A DNA stretch of 64,000 bases from NCBI GenBank assembly GCA_944327625.1, contig CALVHL010000011.1, positions 1 to 64,000 on the forward strand, read 5' to 3'. The DNA is from an uncultured Clostridia bacterium (lineage in GTDB: Bacteria; Bacillota; Clostridia; Christensenellales; Borkfalkiaceae). The position numbers and the translations under genes are program-made. Positions 34,479-44,810 of this stretch are shown piece after piece. Position 1 is the first letter of the stretch. Each line of letters starts with the position of its first letter. Below the pieces are notes generated by a model. The model saw only the letters and a program-made list of their open reading frames with translations. It was not told where the DNA came from and did no database searches.

Positions 34479-35270
34479 ATGAAAAGGACAATAACTCTGA
34501 CGGTTGCCGCCGTCGTCGCGCTCGCGCTCGCGGGCTATTGCGGCTACGCTTTCTGTACGCGCATAACCGCCGACGGGTTAGAGCTCTACGCGCTCATTCC
34601 TGTCTATATAATCTCGCTGTTCATCGGCGCGTTTGCCTGCGACCTCATTCACGAGGGCGGACATCTCCTCGTCGGGCTGTGTTGCAGAATGGGCATGAAA
34701 GTGCCCAAAATAAGGCTGTTCCGCTCGTCGTCTGTCGAGGTGTTCCCCTACAGCAGTCGGGCAATGCGGCTGAGAATGTCGCTGACCACCGCGGCGGGGC
34801 TGTTTTTCACGCTGCTCCTCATAATCGTCGGCATAATCGCGCTCTCCGTGCCGCAGGTCTCCATAATATTCTGCGTCCAGCTGCCCTACGCGGCGTATTC
34901 CTTCATCGTCAACGCCGCCCCCGTCGAGTATGCGGCGGGCAAGACCGACGGCCTGGTGCTGTGGGAGCTCATAACGCGCGATCCCAGCGCGCAGGTAATG
35001 CTCACCGTGCTGAGAATACAGGGGCTCATCCGTTCGGGAACGCGCCTCGAAGACATAGACGAGGCGATGTTCTTTGAAGTGCCTCAGCTGCCCGAAGACG
35101 ACATAAATTTCATCATTTTAACCCAGCTCCGCTACGAGTACTATCTCGCAAAGGGCAACGATTCCGAGGCATACAAGTACTTTGCCCGCTATAAAGATCT
35201 CATCGTCTATCTCCCGTCGGAATACGGCGTTTCCTACCGCCGCAAGAGCGAGGGAGAGGCGGAGGAATAA
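34479..35270 (+). CDS. membrane protein with M50-like HExxH motif
   Basis: A 263-residue protein with hydrophobic segments at about 5-27, 38-56, 104-126 and 128-147. HEGGH (His58, Glu59, His62) lies in the second segment and Asn145-x2-Pro148 with Asp157-Gly158 in the fourth, the pattern of site-2 protease zinc ligands. This suggests an intramembrane or membrane-bound metalloprotease, a class used for sigma factor activation in sporulation (SpoIVFB), but the overall sequence was not recognised and no PDZ or CBS domain is seen. The C-terminal 100 residues are soluble and look helical. Start ATG at 34479 has only a weak ribosome-binding site. Confidence 0.55.
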   Translation: MKRTITLTVAAVVALALAGYCGYAFCTRITADGLELYALIPVYIISLFIGAFACDLIHEGGHLLVGLCCRMGMKVPKIRLFRSSSVEVFPYSSRAMRLRMSLTTAAGLFFTLLLIIVGIIALSVPQVSIIFCVQLPYAAYSFIVNAAPVEYAAGKTDGLVLWELITRDPSAQVMLTVLRIQGLIRSGTRLEDIDEAMFFEVPQLPEDDINFIILTQLRYEYYLAKGNDSEAYKYFARYKDLIVYLPSEYGVSYRRKSEGEAEE

Positions 35271-35286
35271 AAACTCAATATTTTCG

Positions 35287-35325
35287 GGGGCGACCTCTTT
35301 CAACGGGGCTCGCCCCTATTTTTTT
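35287..35325 (+). terminator. terminator after the M50-like gene
   Basis: GGGGCGA (35287-35293) pairs with TCGCCCC (35310-35316), loop 16 bases, followed by TA and T7. Confidence 0.8.
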
Positions 35326-35596
35326 GCCTCAAAATTCTCATTATTTCCCCGATTATCCCACCCCGAAATCTCCGCCCTAACCGAGCATATTAAGCCATAA
35401 TTTCCCCGATTATTCGCCGTGCCGCCCTGCGTTTATTTCTCCGATCGACCGCCTCGAAACTCCCATACTTTAAGGCAAAAAGGCACTTTTGGCATATCGC
35501 CGCCCCGCTCTGCGCAAAGCCTTGGCGCGGGCTTGAAAATATGCGCTCGAATGGCGCAAAAACGCCCCCGAAAACGAGGTTTTTTTCGTCAAATCA
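35326..35596. other. intergenic stretch before gyrB, no gene seen
   Basis: The stretch has no credible reading frame. It contains a 14-base direct repeat ATTTCCCCGATTAT (35343-35356 and 35400-35413), and near its end an imperfect hairpin CCCCGAAAACGAGG followed by T7 (about 35565-35586) that could be a weak terminator. Confidence 0.4.
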
Positions 35597-35625
35597 TTGC
35601 GTTATTTCTAATAATATGGTATAAT
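35597..35625 (+). promoter_or_regulatory. promoter of gyrB-gyrA (extended -10)
   Basis: A TG-G-TATAAT extended -10 element (TATAAT 35620-35625) with a weak -35 TTGCGT (35597-35602) at a 17-base spacing. Transcription would begin about 23 bases before gyrB, enough for the GAGAGGTG ribosome-binding site. Confidence 0.65.
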
Positions 35626-35654
35626 AAAATAAATAATTATCGAGAGGTGAAAAT

Positions 35655-37583
35655 ATGCCCGATAAAGTGCAAGTCGATTACGACGCAAACAGCCTTAAAG
35701 CATTGAAAGGACTTGAACCCGTCAGGGAACATCCGGGAATGTATATAGGCCCCACCGATGAAAAGGGATTGCACTGTCTCGTCAGGGAAGTCATAGATAA
35801 TTCGATAGACGAAGCGCTGGCAGGCTATTGCAACAGAATAGACGTTACCATATCCGCAGAGGGCTACTGCACGGTCAAGGACAACGGCAGAGGCATACCC
35901 ACGGGTATAAATAAGGAGGAGGGTATTTCAGGCGTAGAGCTTGCGCTTACCAACCTCAACGCGGGCGGCAAGTTCGGCGGCGGCAACAAGGCAGGCGGCT
36001 ATAAAATTTCGTCAGGTCTGCACGGCGTCGGCGTGTCGTGCGTCAACGCGCTTTCCGATACGCTCATTGCCGAGGTATGCCAGCGCGGTCACAGGTTCCG
36101 CCAGGTGTATCACTGCGGCGTGCCCGAAAAGCCGCTCGAAATAATCGGCGACACCGACGAGACGGGAACTTCCATCTGTTTCCATCCCGATCCCACCATG
36201 TTCGAGACGATAGATTTCAACTACGAAACGCTCAAAACGCTGCTTCGCGAGCTGTCGTACCTCAATAAAGGTCTGACGCTTACGCTCACCGACTACCGCG
36301 ACGGCAAGGAAAGGCAGGACACCTTCTGCTACGAGGGCGGCGTCGTCCACTTCATTCAGGACATAAACGAGGGCAAGAACGTGCTCTTTGCCCAGCCCGT
36401 GTACTTTGAGGAGAACGAGGGCGACGACAAATTCCTCGAAGTCGCCATTCAGTACAACGACGGCTATTCAGAGCAGATTTTCCCCTTCTCCAACAACATA
36501 CGCCAGCCCGACGGCGGCACTCATCTCGACGGCTTCAAGCAGGCGCTCACCAAGGTAATAAACGACTGCGGACATAAGCTCAACATACTCAAAGAAAACG
36601 ACAAGCTCTCGGGCGAGGACGTCAGGGAGGGCATAACCGCCGTCGTCTCCGTCAAGATAGCCGACGCGCAGTACGAAAGCCAGACCAAGGCAAAGCTCTG
36701 CTCGACCTACGTCAGGGGCTTCGTGTACAAGGCGGTTGTCGACAAGTTCGGCACCTACCTCGAAGAACACCCCGCCGAGACGAGAGAACTCGTCATGCGC
36801 TGCATAACCGCGCAGAGGGCGAGGGACGCGGCAAGGCTGGCAAGAGAGGAGACGAGGAGAAAGGGCGTACTCGAAAGCACCAAACTCCCCGGCAAACTTG
36901 CCGACTGTTCGGATAAGCGTCCGGAGCTGTGCGAAATATACATCGTCGAGGGCGACTCGGCAGGCGGCACGGCAAAGCAGGGCAGGGACAGGCGCTTCCA
37001 GGCAATACTTCCTTTGAGGGGCAAAATTCTCAACGTCGAAAAGGTCAGGATTAATCGCGTGCTCGAAAACGAGGAAATCAAGGCGATGATCACGGCGTTC
37101 GGCTGCGGCATACAGGAAAACTTTGACGAGAGCAAGCTCCGCTACGACCGCATAATCATAATGACCGATGCCGACGTCGACGGCTCTCACATAAGAATAC
37201 TGCTTTTGACGTTCTTCTTCCGCTATATGCGTCCGCTCGTCGAAAACGGGCACGTCTATGCCGCTCAGCCGCCCCTCTACAAGGTCTCAGGCAAGGGCAT
37301 TGAGGACACCTATCTCTATGACGACAAGGCGCTTGAAAACTTCCGCGCCGCACACCCCGACGGCAAGTTCGAGTTGCAGAGATATAAGGGCCTCGGCGAG
37401 ATGAACAAGGAACAGCTGTGGGAAACGACTATGGATCCCGCAAAGCGCACGCTCGTAAGGATAAACGTCGAGGACGCAGTCGAGGCGGACAAGATGTTCG
37501 CGCTTCTCATGGGCGAACAGCCCGAACTTCGGCGTCAGTTCATAGAAGATAACGCAAAGCTCGTCGAAGAATTGGACGTATAA
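35655..37583 (+). CDS. gyrB: DNA gyrase subunit B
   Basis: A 642-residue type IIA topoisomerase ATPase subunit. The GHKL ATP site is seen in REVIDNSIDEALAG, DNGRGIPTG and SGLHGVGVSCVNALS; the Toprim domain in EGDSAGGTAKQGRDR and TDADVDGSHIR; the C-terminus in QPPLYK and RYKGLGEMN. Length matches the Gram-positive form without the proteobacterial insertion. ParE is a possible confusion, but the adjacent GyrA-type partner favours gyrase. It is not next to dnaA/recF here. Confidence 0.92.
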   Translation: MPDKVQVDYDANSLKALKGLEPVREHPGMYIGPTDEKGLHCLVREVIDNSIDEALAGYCNRIDVTISAEGYCTVKDNGRGIPTGINKEEGISGVELALTNLNAGGKFGGGNKAGGYKISSGLHGVGVSCVNALSDTLIAEVCQRGHRFRQVYHCGVPEKPLEIIGDTDETGTSICFHPDPTMFETIDFNYETLKTLLRELSYLNKGLTLTLTDYRDGKERQDTFCYEGGVVHFIQDINEGKNVLFAQPVYFEENEGDDKFLEVAIQYNDGYSEQIFPFSNNIRQPDGGTHLDGFKQALTKVINDCGHKLNILKENDKLSGEDVREGITAVVSVKIADAQYESQTKAKLCSTYVRGFVYKAVVDKFGTYLEEHPAETRELVMRCITAQRARDAARLAREETRRKGVLESTKLPGKLADCSDKRPELCEIYIVEGDSAGGTAKQGRDRRFQAILPLRGKILNVEKVRINRVLENEEIKAMITAFGCGIQENFDESKLRYDRIIIMTDADVDGSHIRILLLTFFFRYMRPLVENGHVYAAQPPLYKVSGKGIEDTYLYDDKALENFRAAHPDGKFELQRYKGLGEMNKEQLWETTMDPAKRTLVRINVEDAVEADKMFALLMGEQPELRRQFIEDNAKLVEELDV

Positions 37584-37598
37584 GGGGGAACAGACAAA

Positions 37599-40136
37599 AT
37601 GGCAAAAAAGCAAACCAGCCCCGAGCTCACAGAGGAGTTCGTCAAAACCCTCGCAATGACCAAGATGCTCGAAGTCGAGGTCGATGAGGAGCTCAAAAAA
37701 TCATTCATAGCTTACGCGATGGCGGTCAACGTGTCGAGGGCGATTCCCGACATCAGGGACGGTCTCAAACCCGTGCACAGAAGAATACTCTATTCCATGC
37801 ACGAGCTCGGGCTCTACAACGACAAGGCGTTCAGAAAGTGCGCGAGGATTGTCGGCGACTGCCTCGGTAAATATCACCCTCACGGCGACAGTTCGGTGTA
37901 TGACGCGCTCGTAAGGCTCGCGCAGGACTTCACCATAAATATGCCGCTCGTCGAAGGACACGGCAACTTCGGCTCGGTCGACGGCGATCCCGCCGCGGCG
38001 ATGAGGTACACGGAGGCAAGGCTCTCCAAGATATCCGCCGAAATGCTGCGCGACCTCGACAAGGAAACGGTCGACTTCTACCCGACGTTCGACGATACGG
38101 GTATGCAGCCCACCGTGCTTCCCTCGCGCTTCCCCAATATGCTCGTCAACGGCTCGGACGGCATAGCCGTCGGCATGGCTACCAATATTCCCCCGCACAA
38201 CCTCGGCGAAGTCATCGACGGCGTGTGCGCGATGATCGACAACCCCGACATAGACATAGACGAGCTCATGCAGTACATTCCCGCCCCCGATTTCCCCACG
38301 GGCGCGCTCATAATGGGCAGGGGCGGCATCAGAAAGGCGTATAAGACGGGCAGGGGCAGCATAGTGCTCCGTTCGCGCTGCGAGATAGAGGACTATCAGA
38401 GCGGCAACCAGACGCGCCAGCGCATAATCGTCACTGAAATACCCTATCAGGTCAACAAGGCAAAGCTCATCGAGACTATGGCAAATCTCGTCAAGGATAA
38501 GCGCATAGAGGGCATTTCCGACATCCGCGAAGAATCTGACAGGGACGGTATGCGCATAGTCATAGAGGTCAAAAAGGACGCGAACGCGCAGGTCGTACTT
38601 AACCTTTTATACAAGCACACCAACCTGCAGATTTCGGACGGGCTCATCATGCTCGCGCTCGTCGACGGAACGCCCAAGATGTGCAACCTCAAAGACTTCA
38701 TCTATTACTACCTCGAACACCAGAAGGACGTCATCAAGCGCAGGACGCGCTACGACCTCGCCAAGACCGAGGAGAGGGCGCATATCTTAAAGGGTTTGGT
38801 AATCGCGCAGGCGTCGATCGACGAGGTGGTAGAGGTCTGCCGCAACGCCGTCGACAAGAACGACTGCGTCAGAAAGCTCACCGAGCGCTTCGTACTCGAC
38901 GAGCGTCAGGCTACGGCTGTTGCCGAACTCAGGCTTTACAGGCTCTCTCATCTCGAAGTCGACAAGCTCACGAGCGAACTCGAAGACCTCGAAAGGCAGA
39001 TTGCCGACTTCAAGGATATTCTCGCTAACGAGAGCAGGGTTTACGAGATAATCAAGACCGACCTCCTCGAAATCAAGCGCAAGTATCCGTCGGAGCGCAA
39101 GACCGAAATAGCCGTCGACTTCGGCGACATAGACGACGCCGACCTCATTCCCGAGGAGCAGGTAGTCATTTCGCTCACCCATTCGGGCTACGTAAAGAGA
39201 TTGCCCGTCAGCGAATACAAGGCGCAGCACCGCGGCGGAATGGGCATAACCGCCCACAAGCCCAAGGAGGAGGACTTTGTCGAGAATATGTTTGTCTGCT
39301 CGACGCACGACGACATATTGCTGTTCTCCAACCTCGGCAAGGTATATTCGATTAAGGGCTATCACATACCCGAGGCGGCGAGAAACGCGCGCGGCAGGGC
39401 GATCGTCAATATTGTTCAGCTCGCGCAGGACGAAAAGATATCGGCGATTATTCCCTACAATGCCGAAAAGAGCCACATCGTCTTTGCCACCCGTCAGGGT
39501 ATGATTAAAAAGACGCCCCTTTCGGAGTTTGAGAATATCAACCGCAACGGCAAGATTGCAATTAGCCTCCACGAGGGCGACGGGCTTATCTCCGTGCAGT
39601 ATTGCTCGGAGGGCGACGAAGTCATGGTCGCAAGCAGCGCGGGCAAGTGCATAACCTTCGACCAGTCGCTCGTCCGCTCTATGGGCAGAAATACCTCTGG
39701 CGTCAGGGCGATGAAGCTCGGCGAGGGCGACGAACTCGTCGATATGCTCGTCGTAGACAAGTCGAAAGACGTCCTGACGGTCAGCGCCAACGGCTACGGC
39801 AAGCGCACCGACATAAGCGCGTACCGCGTTCAGGGCAGAGCAGGCAAGGGCATAAAGGCGGGTACTTTCAACGAACTTACGGGCAAGCTCGTCTGCCTCA
39901 AACAGGTCTCCGACAGCGACGACGCGATGATCATCTCCGACGGCGGCACGATAATAAGAATGCACTGTTCGGACATCTCGAAGTTCGGCAGGGCTTCGAG
40001 GGGCGTTCGCCTCATGAGATTGAAGGAAGGTTCGGTCGCAACCGTCGCCCTCACCGAGCGCGACGACGAAGCCGAAACGCAGGCGCCCGTCGAAAATGCG
40101 GCTGACGTCGTAGACGAGCCCTCTAACGACGAATGA
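37599..40136 (+). CDS. gyrA: DNA gyrase subunit A
   Basis: An 845-residue protein with the breakage-reunion domain (active Tyr137 in [11 protein letters not shown]) and a six-bladed C-terminal domain. The GyrA-box equivalent reads QHRGGMG, close to the QRRGGKG form that permits negative supercoiling and argues against ParC. The quinolone region [15 protein letters not shown] has Ser98 and Asp102 at the positions of E. coli Ser83 and Asp87, so no classical resistance change is seen. An N-terminal extension of about 20 residues and an acidic tail are present. Confidence 0.93.
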   Translation: MAKKQTSPELTEEFVKTLAMTKMLEVEVDEELKKSFIAYAMAVNVSRAIPDIRDGLKPVHRRILYSMHELGLYNDKAFRKCARIVGDCLGKYHPHGDSSVYDALVRLAQDFTINMPLVEGHGNFGSVDGDPAAAMRYTEARLSKISAEMLRDLDKETVDFYPTFDDTGMQPTVLPSRFPNMLVNGSDGIAVGMATNIPPHNLGEVIDGVCAMIDNPDIDIDELMQYIPAPDFPTGALIMGRGGIRKAYKTGRGSIVLRSRCEIEDYQSGNQTRQRIIVTEIPYQVNKAKLIETMANLVKDKRIEGISDIREESDRDGMRIVIEVKKDANAQVVLNLLYKHTNLQISDGLIMLALVDGTPKMCNLKDFIYYYLEHQKDVIKRRTRYDLAKTEERAHILKGLVIAQASIDEVVEVCRNAVDKNDCVRKLTERFVLDERQATAVAELRLYRLSHLEVDKLTSELEDLERQIADFKDILANESRVYEIIKTDLLEIKRKYPSERKTEIAVDFGDIDDADLIPEEQVVISLTHSGYVKRLPVSEYKAQHRGGMGITAHKPKEEDFVENMFVCSTHDDILLFSNLGKVYSIKGYHIPEAARNARGRAIVNIVQLAQDEKISAIIPYNAEKSHIVFATRQGMIKKTPLSEFENINRNGKIAISLHEGDGLISVQYCSEGDEVMVASSAGKCITFDQSLVRSMGRNTSGVRAMKLGEGDELVDMLVVDKSKDVLTVSANGYGKRTDISAYRVQGRAGKGIKAGTFNELTGKLVCLKQVSDSDDAMIISDGGTIIRMHCSDISKFGRASRGVRLMRLKEGSVATVALTERDDEAETQAPVENAADVVDEPSNDE

Positions 40137-40213
40137 TAAGCTTTCCGTATAAAGAATAACGGCAGATATTAAATCGCGCACAGACGCGCGTTAAACGCAA
40201 AATTCAAAGCATT

Positions 40214-40239
40214 GCCGCGGCGGAATTTTCCGCCGCGGC
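40214..40239 (+). terminator. terminator after gyrA
   Basis: GCCGCGGCGGA (40214-40224), loop ATTT and TCCGCCGCGGC (40229-40239) form an 11-bp stem. The T-tract after it is weak (TGTAATTTTG). Confidence 0.7.
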
Positions 40240-40514
40240 TGTAATTTTGTATTCCCCGAATATATCGCCCTTTTCGCCGCGTATATTCCCGCTGTTTGCC
40301 CGCACGACCACGGCATACTTTAAAGCGTTTTACAAATCGTCTATTTGCGCCTTACAGCGCCGTTTTCACGCGCTCCGCATAGTTCTTCAAGGCGCTTTAT
40401 TTTTCCCTCGTCAGCGCGCTCAAATCATTCCGAAAAATGCAATTGCCCCGCATATATGCCGCAACCAACGCACTTTTCACGCCCGACGCGCATAATCTTT
40501 TCCGCACGTAAATA
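40240..40514. other. intergenic stretch between convergent gyrA and ATPase genes, no gene seen
   Basis: No convincing gene, promoter or repeat was found. Short frames are present but have no ribosome-binding site and unlike codon use. Base composition is similar to the gap before gyrB. Confidence 0.4.
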
Positions 40515-40543
40515 CAGCCCCGACGGTTCAACCGTCGGGGCTG
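40515..40543. terminator. terminator of the P-type ATPase gene
   Basis: CAGCCCCGACGG (40515-40526) and CCGTCGGGGCTG (40532-40543) form a perfect 12-bp stem with loop TTCAA. On the - strand it is followed by TATTTACG, a modest T-tract; on + by CTTATCGC. Confidence 0.75.
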
Positions 40544-40582
40544 CTTATCGCTACTTTAAAATTATTTCAAATCGCCTGCTTT

Positions 40583-43336
40583 TCAGCTGCGTTCGGCTTG
40601 CTTGTGCGCCGTCGACGACGGCATTATGATCTCCATAATCTTGATAAGCGACTTGGAGAGAGGGAACGCCGCTTCGATGACGACGGCAATGATGAGCAGT
40701 TTGGAATAATCCCATTCAAGCTCGCTCCAACCGGCGTACAGGTGCTCGGCGATCGACGGTACGCACAGCGCAATCGCGCAAATCGCCACGTTCGCGAGGA
40801 ACAGCACAAGCCTGTAAGCGTTGAACGGCTGGCACACCCTGAACAGCATTACAAGTCCCGAAAGCGTCATTGCAATCATGCACATCGCGCCGTAGTGCTG
40901 CCCGAACGTCGCCTCGTCTATGACGTATGTGAGGTACATCGACATTACGCACAGCACCATGACTATCGCGCCTGGGATACTTCGGCTCATGACGTGTGTT
41001 ATAAACTTGCCCTCAACCCTCGCATTGTTGGGTTGCAGCGAGAGGAAGAACGAGGGGCAGCCGATAATGCAGATTTCAAGCAGAAGCATATTGCTCGGCA
41101 TAAAGAGGTATGGCGATGTCATAGCGCAGCAGATCGTCGCAAGTATTGCCGTGAACAGCGTCTTCATCAGGTACAGCGAGGATGAGTTCTTGATGTTGTT
41201 GATAACCCTTCTGCCCTCGGCGACGACCTTGGGCATATTGCCGAAGTTGTTGTCCGTCAGCACGAGGTGGCTGACGTTTCTCGCCGCCTCGCTGCCCGAA
41301 GCGACGGAGATGGCACAGTCAGATTCTTTAAGCGCAAGTATGTCGTTTACGCCGTCGCCCGTCATCGCAACCGTGTTGCCCTCGGTCTTTATCGCCCTGA
41401 CGAGTATGGCTTTCTGTTCGGGCGTAACTCTGCCGAATACGGTGTATTTATTCGCTACGTTTGCGACTTCCTTGTCGTTGAGCCCTTCAAGCGAGATGAA
41501 TTTATCCGCCTTTTCAATGCCCGCGCGCTTGGCGACTTCCGAAACGGTAATGGGGTTGTCGCCCGAAATAACCTTGACCTGAACGTCGTTTTCCTTGAAC
41601 CACTTGATGGTATCTATGGCGTCCTCGCGGATATTGTCGGCAATAGAAATTATGGCAATCGGCTTTAACAGCGCGGGCAGTTTGTCGCCGACTATGGGCG
41701 CGGAGGAGTGCGCAAGCACTATAACCCTCAGTCCCATCTGCGCGTATTGCTTGACAATCTTGTCGACCTTTACGGGCAGCGGTTTAAGCACGAATTCGGG
41801 CGCACCCATTACGAACGTGCCGACGTCGTCGAACGAAACCGCCGACAGCTTTCTCTTTGACGAGAAGGGTATTTTGGCAATCGGCGACAGCGCGTCGCTG
41901 TGCCCGAAGTGGTTGTAAAGCGCAATCGAAGTCTGGTTATTGTCGTCCAGCGAGGCGAGTATGCTGCCCATTATGTCGTTGAGCGAATATTCGCCGACGG
42001 TATTTAGAATGACCGTGTCGTTGACCTTCATTCTGCCGTCGGTAATCGTGCCCGTCTTGTCGAGGCACAGCACGTTTACCCTTGCCAGCATTTCAAGCGA
42101 ATACAGGTCTCTGACGAGCGTATTGTTCTTCGACAGCCTTATAACGCCGACGGCGAGCGCGACGGAGGTGAGAAGCAACATTCCCGAGGGGATCATTCCT
42201 ATGACTACCGTACACATTCTCTGCAAGCCGTAGCTGACTTCCTTGCTGAAAATGAACTGCTCAAACTCGAAGCTCGAAGGCACGTTGTTCTTCGACACGA
42301 AGAAAATGCCTATCGCAATGGGAATGATGAGCACGCTGACCGCCTTGATGATATAGGTGGTGGAGTTCATCAGTTCAGAGTTGGGACGCTTATACTTCTT
42401 TGCCTTGGCAGTAAGCTTTTCGAGGTAAGTATCCCTGCCGACCTTTTCGACGCGGAACTTGCCGCTGCCGCTCGCAATGAAACTGCCCGCGTACAGCGTA
42501 TCGCCGACCTGCTTTTTGATTGCCACCGACTCGCCCGTGAGCAGGCTCTCGTTGACCTCGACGGAACCTTCGGCAAGTATGCAGTCCGCGGGGACCTGAT
42601 TGCCGAGTTCGAGTATTATTACGTCGTCGAGCACTATTTCGGTCGTCGGGATTTCGCAGACCTCGCCGCCCCGCACGACCTTGGTCATCGACAGCGTCAG
42701 TATCGACAGCTTATCTATCGCGAGTTTGGAGCGGATCTCCTGAAATATGCCGATAAAGATATTGGCGGTCGTGATGAAGATTACGAGATAGTTGGTTATG
42801 CCCTTAGTGCCCGCCAGCAGCAGGAAAATGAATGCGATAAGGCACAGCAGGTTGAAGAAGGTAAATATATTGCCGATGAATATGCTCGCGTAGGACTTGG
42901 AATAGCTCTTGTTGGTGTCGTTAAAGAGGTATTGCGAAAACCTCGTGTCGACCTGATTCGAGGTAAGTCCGCGCGTCAGCGGCGGCGTAAATCTCTTGAC
43001 CTTAGTATCGGCTTTGGTATTGGGGTGCCGCTTGAAAGTGCGTATTATCTGTTCCTTGTTGAAGCCGGGCACCGGCGGCACGTCCTCGTCCGAAACTTCG
43101 CGCAGTTTATCCGTCGCGGCGCTTTCGGCAGTAGGTCTGTCGCTCTCGGGCTCCGCGCTCGGCTCAGCTGCGGCAATTGCGGGCTCGTCAAGGCCGTCGC
43201 GCATGCCGTCGGTTGCAACGGTAGTCGCGGCGATTTCATCTGTCGGCTTGTCGCTCTCGGGCGAAGCCGCAGCCTTTTTGGCTGCGTCCGCGGCGGTCGA
43301 CGCACTCTTTTTGCCTTTATAATAAATTTTACTCAT
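40583..43336 (-). CDS. P-type cation-transporting ATPase, CtpE-like
   Basis: A 917-residue P-type ATPase. TGES (267-270), the phosphorylation site DKTGT (Asp426), KVISGDNP and GDGVNDILALKESDC mark the A, P and N domains; about ten membrane helices surround them. The helix-4 segment GMIPSGMLLLTSVALAVGV resembles the PEGLVLLTS type of CtpE-like pumps rather than heavy-metal ATPases, so calcium or another divalent cation is a fair guess. An unusual N-terminal extension of about 115 residues is Ala/Ser/Glu/Asp-rich and carries a repeat (PESDKPTDEIAATT at 26-39, PESDRPTAESAATD at 63-76). The ATG at 43336 has AGGGAG in front; a longer frame from 43381 is less likely. Confidence 0.85.
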   Translation of the reverse strand: MSKIYYKGKKSASTAADAAKKAAASPESDKPTDEIAATTVATDGMRDGLDEPAIAAAEPSAEPESDRPTAESAATDKLREVSDEDVPPVPGFNKEQIIRTFKRHPNTKADTKVKRFTPPLTRGLTSNQVDTRFSQYLFNDTNKSYSKSYASIFIGNIFTFFNLLCLIAFIFLLLAGTKGITNYLVIFITTANIFIGIFQEIRSKLAIDKLSILTLSMTKVVRGGEVCEIPTTEIVLDDVIILELGNQVPADCILAEGSVEVNESLLTGESVAIKKQVGDTLYAGSFIASGSGKFRVEKVGRDTYLEKLTAKAKKYKRPNSELMNSTTYIIKAVSVLIIPIAIGIFFVSKNNVPSSFEFEQFIFSKEVSYGLQRMCTVVIGMIPSGMLLLTSVALAVGVIRLSKNNTLVRDLYSLEMLARVNVLCLDKTGTITDGRMKVNDTVILNTVGEYSLNDIMGSILASLDDNNQTSIALYNHFGHSDALSPIAKIPFSSKRKLSAVSFDDVGTFVMGAPEFVLKPLPVKVDKIVKQYAQMGLRVIVLAHSSAPIVGDKLPALLKPIAIISIADNIREDAIDTIKWFKENDVQVKVISGDNPITVSEVAKRAGIEKADKFISLEGLNDKEVANVANKYTVFGRVTPEQKAILVRAIKTEGNTVAMTGDGVNDILALKESDCAISVASGSEAARNVSHLVLTDNNFGNMPKVVAEGRRVINNIKNSSSLYLMKTLFTAILATICCAMTSPYLFMPSNMLLLEICIIGCPSFFLSLQPNNARVEGKFITHVMSRSIPGAIVMVLCVMSMYLTYVIDEATFGQHYGAMCMIAMTLSGLVMLFRVCQPFNAYRLVLFLANVAICAIALCVPSIAEHLYAGWSELEWDYSKLLIIAVVIEAAFPLSKSLIKIMEIIMPSSTAHKQAERS

Positions 43337-43381
43337 AAAACTCCCTGCGACAGTATGTCGCCAAGTTCGATAACTATTCAT

Positions 43382-43410
43382 ATTATATCATATTTGAGAT
43401 TTTTTTTCAA
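43382..43410 (-). promoter_or_regulatory. sigma-A promoter of the P-type ATPase gene
   Basis: On the - strand TTGAAA (43410 to 43405), a 17-base spacer ending in TGA, and TATAAT (43387 to 43382). Strong match with an extended -10 element. Confidence 0.8.
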
Positions 43411-43430
43411 TAGAATAAAGCTCAATTTAA

Positions 43431-43459
43431 TTGCTTTTGCCCGATATTTGCCGTATAAT
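43431..43459 (+). promoter_or_regulatory. sigma-A promoter of serS
   Basis: TTGCTT (43431-43436), a 17-base spacer and TATAAT (43454-43459). The leader to the serS start is only about 32 bases, too short for a T-box riboswitch. Confidence 0.75.
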
Positions 43460-43497
43460 ATTTACGAATTTCAAAGGTCGAGGGAGAATAATTCAGC

Positions 43498-44793
43498 ATG
43501 ATAGACATTAACCTCATAAGGACAAACCCCGAACTTGTCAGAGAAAACATAAGAAAGAAGTTTCAGGACAAAAAGCTTCCGCTCGTGGACGAAATTCTCG
43601 CCCTTGACGAGCAGAACAGAGCGCTCCAGCGCGAAGGCGACGAGAGAAGGGCAAAGCGCAACGAGTACGCGAAGAAGATAGGCGCGCTCATGCGCGAGGG
43701 AAAGAAGCAGGAGGCGGAGGAAGTCAAGGCGCTCTCCAAGCAGAACAACGACGCCGTCGCCGAAATAGAGGCAAAGACGCAGGAAGTTGCCGAAAAGCTC
43801 AAAAAGGCAATGATGATGATCCCCAACATTATCGCCGACGACGTGCCAATCGGCAAGGACGACAGCGAGAACGTGCAGTGGAACACCTATCTCGAAGCCA
43901 AGGAAAAGCCCTTCGACGTACCCTATCATCTCGACATTCTCGAAAGTCTTGACGGCATCGACCTCGACAGCGCGAGGAGGACGAGCGGCAACGGCTTCTA
44001 CTATCTCACGGGCGACATCGCAAGGCTTCATTCGGCGGTGCTCACCTATGCCCGCGACTTCATGATAGACAAGGGCTTCACCTATTGCATACCACCCTTC
44101 ATGATAAGGAGCAACGTCGTCTCGGGCGTCATGAGCTTCGAGGAAATGGAGGGAATGATGTACAAGATAGAGGGCGAAGATCTCTATCTCATCGGCACCA
44201 GCGAACACTCCATGATAGGCAGGTTCATGAACACCACTCTCGACGAGGCGCAGCTCCCCCTTACGCTGACTTCCTATTCGCCCTGTTTCAGAAAGGAAAA
44301 GGGCGCTCACGGCATAGAGGAGAGGGGTATCTACCGTATTCACCAGTTTGAAAAGCAGGAGATGATCGTCGTCTGCAAGCCCGAAGAAAGCGACTATTGG
44401 TACGAAAAACTGTGGTCGTACACCGTCGAGCTGTTCGTCTCCATGGAAATTCCCGTCCGTACGCTCGTCTGCTGCTCCGGCGACCTCGCCGACCTCAAAT
44501 ACAAGAGCCTCGACGTCGAGGCGTGGAGCCCCCGCCAGAAGAAGTATTTTGAAGTAGGCAGCTGCTCCAACCTGACCGACGCGCAGGCAAGGCGGCTGGG
44601 CATAAGGTACAAGGACTCAAAGACGGGCAAAAACGTGTATGCGCATACGCTCAACAATACCGTCGTCGCTCCTCCCAGAATGCTCATCGCATTCCTCGAA
44701 AATCACCTTCAGCCCGACGGCAGCGTGTACATTCCCGAAGTATTGAGGAAGTACATGGGCGGCAAGGAATATATCACCCCCAAAAAGAAATAA
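43498..44793 (+). CDS. serS: seryl-tRNA synthetase
   Basis: A 431-residue class II aminoacyl-tRNA synthetase. An N-terminal helical hairpin (about 28-105) binds the tRNA long arm; motif 2 reads CFRKEKGAHGIEERGIYRIH and motif 3 PPRMLIAFLENHLQPDGS, with the serine site at YLIGTSEHSM. Length matches the family. GGGAG stands before the ATG. It is transcribed divergently from the ATPase gene and ends at a bidirectional terminator. Confidence 0.97.
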   Translation: MIDINLIRTNPELVRENIRKKFQDKKLPLVDEILALDEQNRALQREGDERRAKRNEYAKKIGALMREGKKQEAEEVKALSKQNNDAVAEIEAKTQEVAEKLKKAMMMIPNIIADDVPIGKDDSENVQWNTYLEAKEKPFDVPYHLDILESLDGIDLDSARRTSGNGFYYLTGDIARLHSAVLTYARDFMIDKGFTYCIPPFMIRSNVVSGVMSFEEMEGMMYKIEGEDLYLIGTSEHSMIGRFMNTTLDEAQLPLTLTSYSPCFRKEKGAHGIEERGIYRIHQFEKQEMIVVCKPEESDYWYEKLWSYTVELFVSMEIPVRTLVCCSGDLADLKYKSLDVEAWSPRQKKYFEVGSCSNLTDAQARRLGIRYKDSKTGKNVYAHTLNNTVVAPPRMLIAFLENHLQPDGSVYIPEVLRKYMGGKEYITPKKK

Positions 44794-44810
44794 AAAAATA
44801 AAAAAATCAG

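Noticed and set aside
37887-37905. Quinolone-resistance change in gyrA
   Set aside because: Ser98 and Asp102 occupy the positions of the susceptible E. coli residues.
43460-43497. T-box riboswitch before serS
   Set aside because: The leader from the predicted promoter is only about 32 bases and has no T-box sequence.
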